In this document: positions 56,185 through 64,000 of the stretch, piece after piece
Layout of the letters: each line of letters opens with the position of its first letter
Position numbering within the stretch: the first letter of the stretch is position 1
NCBI GenBank assembly: GCA_917880885.1
Contig: OU862918.1
Coordinates: forward strand, 1,488,001 to 1,552,000
DNA from: Limnephilus marmoratus
Taxonomy: Eukaryota; Arthropoda; Insecta; Trichoptera; Limnephilidae
DNA: 64,000 nucleotides
Direction of reading: 5' to 3'
Notes under the pieces: generated by a model
The model's input: the letters and a program-made list of their open reading frames with translations, nothing else
Told to the model about the DNA's origin: nothing
Databases searched by the model: none
Position numbers and translations under genes: made by a program

Positions 56185-56405
56185 ATGGCATTATTTATTT
56201 TAACGAAAAGACAAATAACTTTGTTTACATCACTTTCATTTATATACAAACAACGTGTTTCATAAACGATATTCACATCATCAGGATCAAATGTATACTT
56301 TGATCCTGATGATATGAACATCGTTCAACAAAGTATACATTTGATTCTGATGATGTGAACATCGTTCATGAAACACGTTGTATGTATATAAATAAAAGTG
56401 ATGTA
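56185..56405. repeat. Penelope-derived inverted repeats with three hammerhead-like units
   Basis: The left arm (about 56,210-56,299) is mirrored by 56,330-56,405. Each carries CTGATGA, a TGAAC/GTTCA-type stem and GAAACACGTTGT. A third, truncated unit (CTGATGATATGAACATCG, 56,306 on) lies between. The outer sequence TATATAAATRAAAGTGATGT recurs at 58,735, next to the Penelope-like element. I read this as facing partial terminal repeats. Confidence 0.65.
56347..56382 (+). ncRNA. Hammerhead-ribozyme-like motif in repeat arm
   Basis: CTGATGA (56,347-56,353), stem II TGAAC/GTTCA with loop ATC, GAA (56,370-56,372), stem III ACA/TGT with loop CGT, and a GTA cleavage triplet ending at 56,382. One extra base follows the first box, as in the other two motifs. 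Stem I is weak as written. The mirrored arm has the same layout on the minus strand (about 56,284-56,249). Confidence 0.55.
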
Positions 56406-56449
56406 AACAATGTATAATATATATACTATATACTATAACTACAAAATGT

Positions 56450-57790
56450 CTTATTCATCTCTTCAACACATTGTTAATTTGAGAGATTTGGGAATCACAT
56501 TTGATGCGCACCTAACATTTCACGTCCACATATAGAAACGATATGCGGCAAAGCTTTAAGAATGCTAGGATTTGTATTAAGTAACTCCAGACATTTTTGC
56601 AGCTCGGCAGCGATTCGTTTGCTCTACTATAGTTTAGTCCGCAGCATTTTGGAAAGTGGTTCAGTAATATGGGGACCAGTGGATTTAACATACTCTCAAA
56701 TGATTGAGAAAGTGCAAAAGAAATTTCTGAGATATTTATATCTTAGAGACTTCGGATATTATCCTTGGTTATATCCATCAGCCTTTTTGTCCGGCATGCT
56801 GGGTATTAATAGCCTCGCCGATAGAAGGAAAACTGCTTTGCTGACAACAGCATATAAACTTTTAAACGGTAACATCTGTATTCCCGATATAATACAAAAT
56901 TTGAGTTTTATGTCCCCGACAACTTCACAAGAGCGCGCAGACACAGAACTTTTGTTGTTCCAAGATGTACAACTAACTTACCATTTGTTTTGTCACTCGG
57001 AAAAATGATTCGGTTACTAAATTACCTATCCCTTGATGTAGATATTTTTCAACTAAATATTCATCAATTATCTCCATCTCTACATATTATAAATTAAAGT
57101 CCCCCGCGTCGTCTGTCTGTCTGTCTGTTTGCGATAAACTCGAAAACTACTGAACGGATTTTCATGTGGTTTTCACCAATAGATAGAGTGTTTCGTGAAT
57201 AAGGTTTAGGTGATTTGTCAAGGATTTATGAAAATTGGTTAAAACATAACGATAATTGTTAGAAGTGTTGGAAAAAGTCAAGCCGCCTGGTAGCTTTCAA
57301 CGAAAACGCTGCCTAATCCTTTAGGGATATAACAAAACAATGCATGCTGGGATATTCCTGTTTTATAGATCTACAAAAAAGTCCACGAAAGCATATACCT
57401 ATCTTTTACGGATAGCTTACTATACCCATTCTATCTTCTAAAAAAACTTCTCGTACATTGCGGTAATTGAAAAGTTATTTAGACGGATACAGTATTAATC
57501 CTTATTAACTTAAAAACGTTAGTTACCCATATGATCTTTCATACCATCTCTACGTATTATAAATTAAAGTCCTCCGCGGCATCTTTATGTCTCTTCGCGA
57601 TAAACTCAAAGACGGCTGTGGTTATAAAGGTTGGATAACCAACCAATAGATGACGTTGTGTTTTATTAGCTACAGCAACGCGTGGCCGGGTCAGCTAGTT
57701 AAGTTACTTAATAAAATAAAATGTATGTTTATTATTGGTTATGCATAACTATAAATGTGCATTTAAAAGAAAATAAATAAATAAAATAAA
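56450..57790 (+). pseudogene. LINE-G: 5'-truncated Jockey-type RT C-terminus
   Basis: Reads LRDLGITFDAHLTFHVHI, stop, then LLRMLGFVLSNSRHF, LLYYSLVRSILESGSVIWG, IEKVQKKFLRYLYLRDFGYY and NSLADRRKTALLTTAYKLLN, with a long frame to 57,008. The 3' UTR seems split by the Helitron at 57,077-57,698 and may resume to 57,790, where GTTATGCATAAC is followed within 40 bp by AAATAAATAAAT. The last point is inference. Confidence 0.7.
57077..57698 (+). mobile_element. Non-autonomous Helitron-like element with duplicated head
   Basis: Starts TCTCTACATATTATAAATTA preceded by A and ends GGTCAGCTAG followed by T, the A/T insertion and CTRR end of Helitrons. ACGCG/CGGGT (one mismatch, loop TGGC) can form the terminal hairpin. 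The interior has TGCGATAAACTCGAAAACTA and GAACGGATTTTCATG, phrases common in insect Helitron derivatives. A second head (TCTCTACGTATTATAAATTA, 57,547) begins a 152-bp complete-looking copy. There is no coding sequence. Confidence 0.65.
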
Positions 57791-57836
57791 TGTTACATAT
57801 TTGTAAAAAGCACTAACTTTGTGGCTCGCCATAATT

Positions 57837-58727
57837 TACAATAAAAACACATAAATTTGTTTTAACATTTTTCGTAAACCGACATACACAGATATAACTA
57901 TACATAATATGTCCAAATCATCCGGCTTCTCATAAGCATTCTGCTTATCATTCAATGGTGCACCGGCTAGTAAAAATCCCTCTATCATATGTTAATTTCG
58001 CGATTGAACTTTCAAAAATTTAACGAATTGCTCTAAATAATGGTTATTCCACAAATTTAATTGATAAAATCCTAAATGAGAAACTTAAACTTATTTCAAC
58101 TAATACATTTTTATTTGGTACACCTGAAAATAAGAATAAAATAATAAATTCCGTTCAATGGCGCAGAATTTTATATATATCCAACTTTTCCTCAGTAAGT
58201 ACAAAAAACTTGCCTGCCCACATTAAACCCGCATTCTATACTGATATTAATTTGACATAGGTAAAACAACTAGAAATGTAAACATTAGAATCACAGAACA
58301 TTTAAGATGCTTAAATAATAATAATTTTTAGAGTTTGCTAATCACCTAATTTCCACAGATCACACTTTTAATAAGGACACAGAGGTTAAAATTCTTCACC
58401 GTAATAATAAAAGCAAAAAATTAGATAATTTAGAAGCACAAGAAATCAGAAAATCTCTAAATAATAATGCTAGTATTTTGAATAACCAAATTAATTTATC
58501 TTTCAGTCCCATTCTAAATATTTTTCCAATTAACCGCTCTGTTCTTTCCGGAAATCCCGCGATTACCCCCACCCCTTTGCTCATCTCCCACTCAAACACC
58601 TAACATTATGTATCATTGTTTAGTTATAATATTCTCCTGATGAAGGAAGGGTGCTTCTGAAACCGGTAGAGTGTTTTAAAATAAAAGTGGTCTTAAACAA
58701 ATTTATGTGTTTTTATTGTAAAATAAA
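57837..58727 (+). mobile_element. Penelope-like element, 5'-truncated, with GIY-YIG end
   Basis: After a linker (ALNNGYSTNLIDKILNEKLK, 58,030 on) come GKTTRNVNIRITEHLRCLNN, HLISTDHTFNKDTEVKILHR and KSKKLDNLEAQEIRKSLN, then ILNNQINLSFSPILN. This is the GIY-YIG endonuclease tail of Penelope-like proteins, with the GQTxRN arm shortened by a stop. A terminal repeat with a hammerhead-like motif follows. A 26-bp piece of the same repeat (57,837-57,862) appears inverted at the front. There is no RT domain. Confidence 0.75.
58634..58671 (+). ncRNA. Hammerhead-ribozyme-like motif in Penelope terminal repeat
   Basis: CTGATGA (58,637-58,643), stem II GGAAG/CTTCT with loop GGTG, GAAA (58,659-58,662), ACCGGT as stem III and cleavage triplet GTA (58,668). 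CTC before and GAG after the core close stem I, with further A-U pairs beyond a mismatch. All core residues of a type I hammerhead are present, with one extra A after the first box. Minimal hammerheads in Penelope terminal repeats are known. Confidence 0.65.
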
Positions 58728-58792
58728 TGTTGATTGAATATAAATAAAAGTGATGTGAACAAAGTTATTGGTCTTTTCATTAAAATAAATAA
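58728..58792 (+). repeat. Partial copy of the 56.2-kb repeat
   Basis: GAATATAAATAAAAGTGATG and AACAAAGTTATTGGTCTTTT match, inverted, the sequence at 56,183-56,246. It directly follows the end of the Penelope-like element, so a second Penelope-type end may be abutted here. Confidence 0.65.
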
Positions 58793-58799
58793 TATAGGC

Positions 58800-60156
58800 A
58801 CTGTACTTTTAAATATAACCTACTGCCTTAAAACAAACAAAAATTAACAACACGTTAACTTCTTCTTGGAAAAAAAATCTCAATAATCAACACTTATATT
58901 ATAAAGAAAGGATCTTATCGATTGTTTTTTTTAATTTTAATTGCGTTTAGAATCACAACATTTTTTAAATTAATTTTAACATTTATTGAGATCTTTTGCA
59001 GAATTTCGGTGCGGCAGATTTTCTGCCGAAAGCGAACTTTCGGTAGGTCACTACTATAAAATAATCAGAGCAGGTAAAATGACGTGGTTGGTCTCGAAAT
59101 TACCTCCCAGTGAAGTGTCACGGGTGGCGGGTGGGGAGGGAGGAGGTAGGAGGGGGGAAAATATGCAATCTACACGGCACGTGGCGTCGCGTCGCGCCGA
59201 GCTCCATCGATCCGTTTGATTAGCGGTATATTCACATTATGGGATATCTTCACAAACTATGAATACCGTTAAAATGTGAAGATTTCAAGCATATAATTTT
59301 TTGATTCTGGTCATTGTACGAGTACTAAAAGTAAAAGTGTGAAATTCTATATTTTCAATCATAATAATTAATGATTTTAAAATTCGCACATCGAAATGGT
59401 TCCAACTAGTAACAAAGTCATTTTCAACCGGTTCATAGGGTAAGGTGATTCCAGGTCTTGGCGGCGGTTGCGCCTGCCCACCAGCTGCGTGGTGGGTCGG
59501 ATCGGCAGGGGAAACCTGTAATGTTCTTTTATTGTGGCCTTACTAGCCCACAAATAATTAGATGTACACGTAAATTCTTTTCGTCTTTTATTGTAATGTA
59601 CAATGGAGTCGATAGTACTGTATTATTGCCTAACGTAGCGAGTGATTACTAAGGCTTCTAAAATGGTTCTGCGCACTGCCACGGGAGAGACCCGTGACCG
59701 TCTGACCCATGAGACGTTCGTCAAAGTTCGGCGGAACCCGAACGTTTCCGAATGTTCCAATACATAGATAATTACATATACTTCATCCTTCCCCCTGTAA
59801 TCAGTTGCTACAATCGACGTATTTCAAATATTTCATATATATTTTAAGTATGTCGGGACTCTAAATATTTCATATACATTATAAATATTATATTCATTAT
59901 TCACACATGTTCTTATTATATACACATAATTATAAATATTTTATACACAAAATTATAAATCAGAAGGCTTTCCGTTCCTTCCTTGTGGGGAACTATCTAA
60001 CTATCTTGGACGGAGTCTCCCCGACTATGGACTATGCGAAGTACTGGGTATTGCCGGCTCCTGCCGTGCATCGGGTATTGCCGTGTCTGCGACCTCCGGT
60101 GACCTCTCTCCTCCCTCCGCTAATCTGAAATTAGGAGAAAACACCGTTAACTCACT
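58800..60156. other. Mixed non-coding DNA; probable 3' end of Gypsy-2
   Basis: 58,800-59,230 has a GC- and purine-rich stretch without coding sense. The segment 59,460-60,156 should hold the untranslated end and LTR of Gypsy-2 (minus strand): a purine run at 60,102-60,121, another at about 59,785-59,795 followed by TGAAGTATATG, and two AATAAAAGA-type signals. I cannot place the LTR ends because the other LTR is outside the window. Confidence 0.35.
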
Positions 60157-61246
60157 TCACAGACTGGACAACTCTTTCTCAGAATGCTCAGTCCTCGTAT
60201 CATCAGACGCGGAATCTGGCAAATCTGACTCATCATCTCTCCAACTCACTGACAAGTTTCTCATCTGGTCCACATGACGTTTCCAAATTAATTGAGAATC
60301 ACAAGTTTTAACTAAATATAATTTTTTTCCAATTTTATGTCTAACTATTCCCTTTACCCATGTAAATTTATTATTTTTCCTGAAATCCTTAACTAAACAT
60401 TTTTGCCCCACAATAAAATTTCTTGTTTTTGCACCACCATAATACTTAGTCTGTTTACGTTGATTGGACTCAATATTTTTATTCGCCAAATCATGTTGTT
60501 TTGACACAACCCGTTCATTCTCTTTCGGAACGAGACTGTCAAAAGTAGATCTAAGTTTCCTACCAAACAGTAAAACTGCTGGCTTGACTCCCGTCGTACA
60601 ATGTGGCGTATTTCTATAATCGGAGAAAAAATGTAACAATTTATCCTTGTAATCAACCTGAAATTTATTTCTTACCATAAGTTTTTTAAGAAAATTCTTA
60701 GTAGTTTTCACTGAGTTTTCAGCGACACCGTTGCTTTTTGGGTGCATAACTGGGGATGACATGAATTTGATAGTGTTTTCCCAAAGGAATCGTTGTAAAA
60801 TTTTGCTCGTAAAAGATGTTCCGTTATCTGACACTATGAGTTCAGGGTAGCCAAAACTTGCAAATAATTTTCTCAATTCAAATATAGTATTAGCTGAATC
60901 TGCCCTTTGAACTTCAATACAGTCGACCCATTTAGTGAATGAATCGCAGACGACCAAAAACATTTTCCCTGCCAGCGGCCCACTGTAATTCTGGTGTTAC
61001 CTACTCCAGACCTTCCCAGAATTAGGCCATACCGATAATTGACTCTTCGGAGGAGATTGTTTCGTCGACGCGCATTCTGGACATTCCTGAACAATTTTCT
61101 CTAAGTCTTTGCTCAGCGACGTCCACCAAAAATAACCTTTTGCTAACCCTTTCATCTTTACAATACCTAAGTGTGAACGGTGCACAACACTTTTTTATGC
61201 AACGAACTTGGAACAATAATTCTACATATGTTGCCAAAATAAACAA
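60157..61246 (-). pseudogene. Gypsy-2 integrase
   Basis: The zinc-binding part reads VVHRSHLGIVKMKGLAKGYF and CPECASTKQSPPKS, with stops at about 61,190 and 60,997. The catalytic core (60,963-60,157) is open for 268 codons with VVCDSFTKWVD, LIVSDNGTSFTS and SNGVAENSVKTTK, giving the D, D and E residues. The C-terminus has GKKLYLVKTCDSQLIWKRH, as in Gypsy-1. It joins element cDNA to target DNA. Confidence 0.85.
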
Positions 61247-61707
61247 TCCTTAACAATCGAAAGTTCGTTCCTTTTTATCCAGTATTTCCATAAATCCTCC
61301 TCGCGTTTAATCCATTTGGGCCACCCCCGCCTTAAACAAGTCATTACGCTTTGAATGACAGCGTCTACTTTAGTAGCTTCCATAATCGAATTAACGTCTA
61401 GATGCTCACAATTGCTAACAAAACTTACGAAATCAGACCCGTAGTCTTCTTTCTTCACTTTAAAATTCACTTTGAATTTATTAAATCGTCCTAGTTTTCT
61501 GTCAAAAACTTCTAACGAAACTGAATTGATAGAACTTTGTTTTGAAATAATGTTGAGGTTAAAGATATCCATGAAATCTCTTCCTACAACCAGAACCGAA
61601 CCGTTTGCTACAATAATAAAGGTTATTAACCTGACTAGATTATTGTATTCGACCTTGAAATTTGCATTACCCACAACAACTGACCTAACATGTTTATATA
61701 AAATCAT
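61222..61707 (-). pseudogene. Gypsy-2 protease-to-integrase in-frame deletion product
   Basis: The frame starts in the protease end (VLVVGRDFMDIFNLNII, matching TIVGRNFLQVFGIGLSG of Gypsy-1). At about 61,450 it passes directly into the segment before the integrase (SIMEATKVDAVIQSVMTCLR, WPKWIKREEDLWKYW), without RT or RNase H and without losing the frame. The frame ends at 61,222. Confidence 0.8.
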
Positions 61708-61715
61708 AAATTCAA

Positions 61716-62812
61716 TAATTGACAGCCATGAACTATTATACTTGATTTCTTTTCATATACCTCGCAAACCAACATCGAGGCAATATCTACCGTTCTATTG
61801 TGATAACTCCAACACAGAATCACAGTTGTACACCCCCGCTCGCCGCATACAAAATTTGGGTAATGACTTTAAAGATGTTGTTGACATATTCAATACACCA
61901 TTCACCAAATATAAACAAGTAATTACCCAATTTATATTGAAAAGAAGAACATCAAATTTAATTTAATTAACCGAACAAACTACGTAGCTCAGCATTGACT
62001 TATATGAGACCTTACCAATGTATTGTAATTTTCCTAGTATTACATTTTTCCATCTTGCATGGCCGAGTATTTAGTTTCGATGTTATTTCGTTTTTTACTT
62101 TGTTTTTGCTTTAGATGTTGTTTTTGATTTTGTCTTCTATTTTGTTTTCGATTTTGTTTTTGATTTTGCTTTGATTCTGTAATGCTTAACTTAGATGTTC
62201 TTTGTAATAAATAAAAAAAAATAATGTGTAAAAGCCCAGCCGGGCAAAATTCATAATAAATAAATAAATATTTTACTATAGATTCTCAACTAGGTACTTA
62301 AGTACTTCAGATATCTTTACTATCAGACTGAAGAGAGATGGCTTTTAAATGTATTATTTTATTAAAAATGATTTTTTTTTAAACCAAAACCATTATTAAA
62401 TATTTAACCGGCAGCCCTGAAACAGTTAGCTAATTAGCAATACCTGCTTAATAATTTCAAACAAAGATAACTTTGAAGGTAACAATAAACTCAATGCAAA
62501 TTTACTCTATTTAGTGCTTATAAATACTGTTGACAACTTTTTGACTAGTCCCCTTTGTTTAGGTACACCTTTTTTATTCTAAAAATTATATCTAAATTTT
62601 ATGTTCTCGGTTATTATAACATTGATATTATTTTTTTGTATAGTAACAGTAGTTTAGTAACACATAATAGTATCCTTTACCTAAATACTTGCTACTTTGT
62701 TAAATGTTCATTTCTAATTTGTTATTATTGATAATCTCCTGTGTACCACTGTATACTTATAATACCATGTACTCACTTCAATGTAAAAGCCATGCTATGG
62801 CGTTTAAATAAA
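61716..62812 (+). mobile_element. Two 5'-truncated LINE ends inserted in Gypsy-2 protease
   Basis: The first ends at about 62,271. It encodes LLYLISFHIPRKPTSRQYLP and FKDVVDIFNTPFTKYKQVI (stop at 61,966), the C-terminus of a Jockey/CR1-like ORF2, and finishes with GCCCAGCCGGGC and AATAAATAAATAAAT. The second (about 62,272-62,812) is non-coding and finishes GCCATGCTATGGC plus AAATAAATAAAT. Short AATTG repeats at both edges (about 61,711 and 62,815) suggest the target duplication. Confidence 0.7.
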
Positions 62813-62821
62813 TAAATTGTT

Positions 62822-63060
62822 CGTGTTTCGGGTGACAACTCTATATTACTGAAATATTTACAAAATAATGTCTCTGGAATAACACAAACCGATGAACCTG
62901 AATCAATCATAGCTTCGAAGAATTTCCCATTTTATTTCAATTGTGCCTTGATTGCCTTAACAAAAGCTACATTCTCAATATTCTCATTATTACAATTCAT
63001 AACTGATTTTACTGACCCGTTTTTACAAAATCTTTGTAAATGACCCAACCTACCGCACGA
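62822..63060 (-). pseudogene. Gypsy-2 second knuckle and protease start
   Basis: The minus strand, one frame from Gag, reads CYSCGRLGHLQRFC (CCHC knuckle). After a stop (AIKAQLK) it reads AMIDSGSSVCVIPETLF, the aspartic protease active-site loop (Asp-Ser-Gly). It breaks at the LINE insertion. Confidence 0.75.
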
Positions 63061-63782
63061 ATAACATTTAGCTTCTTAAATTTACAGCTACGAGTGTCAT
63101 GATTTGATTTCCCACAAATATTACACTTCTTTAGAGATGAACCGATTTTAACCTGTTTATCTGACCTACGGGAATCGGTACTATCGGACCGATAACTATG
63201 TTTTCGCGCCGGAGAAGACGATTTTTCAAATCTCTTTACCACATTTACTTCCAACTTCATCTTGACTGACTCGACTTCAGGACCTTTCTCGGTCACTGCA
63301 AGTTCAAATAGTTGATTAAAATTTAGTTTAGGCCCTTCAACAAACAATTTTACCCGTACTGGACCCGGAAGTAGACCGATTGCAAACACGTCTACAAGAT
63401 TATCCTCCAGCCTAGTTCCAAACTTACAATACGTGCTGATACCACGTAGTCTGGCTGCAAAATCCTTAAATGATTCGTTATGATCCTGTTTAGCTTGAAA
63501 AAACAATTCCCGCTCTTGAAAAAGTGATCTACATTTACCACAATGTTTATTTAGCAACTCAATTAATTTCTCAAACGTAACATCTGTGATTTTAACCGGG
63601 AAACATAAGTTAGACAGAAGAGTCAAGGTCTCCGTTTCAAGCGAGTTTATCAGATAAGTCATTTTCTTAATCTCGGTAATGTCATCATGCAAAACGACGA
63701 ACTGCTCTAATCTGAGTTGAAATACATCCCAATCTCCGTTAATGTGAGAAAACGGTGGAATTCTCGCCGATTCCATCTTCAC
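63009..63782 (-). pseudogene. Gypsy-2 Gag
   Basis: Start at the ATG at 63,782 (MKMESARIPPFSHI). Open for 257 codons. The capsid-like region parallels Gypsy-1: GDWDVFQLRLEQFVVLHDD, LFQERELFFQAKQDHNESFK, DFAARLRGISTYCKFGTRL, DNLVDVFAIGLLPGPVRVK. It ends in the first CCHC knuckle CNICGKSNHDTRSC. A frameshift near 63,060 detaches it from the protease. Confidence 0.85.
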
Positions 63783-64000
63783 AAAAGGGAAAAAATACTA
63801 TCACGCGAAGCTACGCCAACGACAACAATACTACCCCCAAAAAAATTACAAAAACCAGACAAATCCTCCACAAGAAAGAAATAAAAAAAACCTAACTTAG
63901 AAATTGCGGTTGCAACATCTCTAGGTTGTCTTCCTTCCTTTATTTGTCTTTGTGTGAATGCCTTCCCTGGAAAGGTTTCGTGGAAAGGCTCTGTTGAGCC
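63783..64000 (-). other. Gypsy-2 leader and possible 5' LTR edge
   Basis: On the minus strand GTTGGCGTAGC (about 63,822-63,812) resembles the Gypsy-1 primer site GTTGGCGCAGC. If so, the 5' LTR begins just beyond 63,822 and runs off the window. No second copy of this sequence is available to confirm it. Confidence 0.45.

Larger units (their letters stand above)
60157..63782 (-). mobile_element. Gypsy-2: degenerate Ty3/Gypsy copy lacking RT and RNase H
   Basis: Related to Gypsy-1 in Gag and integrase but clearly diverged. Order on the minus strand: Gag, knuckles, protease start, inserted LINE tails, protease end fused to the pre-integrase region, integrase. The RT and RNase H (about 1.4 kb in Gypsy-1) are absent. 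The 5' LTR would lie beyond the window edge. Confidence 0.85.

Noticed and set aside
59785..60121. Exact LTR boundaries for Gypsy-2
   Set aside because: Two candidate purine tracts exist and the partner LTR is outside the window, so no boundary can be supported.

Overview
The window reads as AT-rich intergenic DNA of an insect or other arthropod. I found no intact host gene, no rRNA, no functional tRNA and no CRISPR array. Nearly every coding stretch I could assign belongs to a transposable element, and almost all of them are broken. The element mix (Jockey/CR1-like, RTE-like, Ty3/Gypsy, Penelope-like, Helitron-like, hAT-like, TTAA-type MITE) fits an insect. A hemipteran is a guess, based on two repeated gene families that I remember from aphid-type genomes.

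0-5.4 kb: two copies of an unidentified repeat, a reverse transcriptase (RT) scrap, degenerate tandem repeats and a tRNA-related repeat. 5.4-22.6 kb: the most structured block. Inverted repeats of about 420 bp enclose a decayed minus-strand gene ending in a TSO1-like CXC cysteine domain, so I read the unit as a DNA transposon. A plus-strand LINE (8.4-12.6 kb) splits its gene. A hAT-like element (14,074-22,578; 8-bp target duplication GTCTAGAT) splits its right inverted repeat. The hAT carries two copies of another LINE, and one of those carries a 125-bp LINE tail. That makes four nested levels, dated relative to each other by empty sites and target duplications.

22.6-29.1 kb: LINE pieces on both strands, including a Jockey-like remnant interrupted by a Penelope-like end that carries a hammerhead-ribozyme-like motif. 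29.1-34.1 kb: little coding; a perfect 36-bp hairpin, a (TTCCCCC)n tract, a foldback family and a 340-bp MITE in a TTAA site. 34.18-36.56 kb: a decayed DNA transposon with hAT-like termini and an 8-bp duplication (GCGCGCAT), carrying a protein family I know only as an uncharacterised repeated arthropod gene. 37-44.1 kb: foldback DNA, LINE fragments and an internally deleted LINE.

44.6-51.9 kb: a minisatellite beside a Ty3/Gypsy element with both LTRs, 5-bp duplications and a gag-pol frame broken by one stop codon. Its 3' LTR was later hit by a 5'-truncated RTE-like element. 52-64 kb: further LINE remnants, Penelope-derived repeats with more hammerhead-like motifs, a Helitron-like element, and a second Gypsy copy that lost its RT and RNase H and took in LINE tails.

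The genes do not form a pathway. What the window records is the order in which elements landed in one another. The two DNA transposons with unplaced coding genes and the hammerhead-like motifs are the parts I would follow up.
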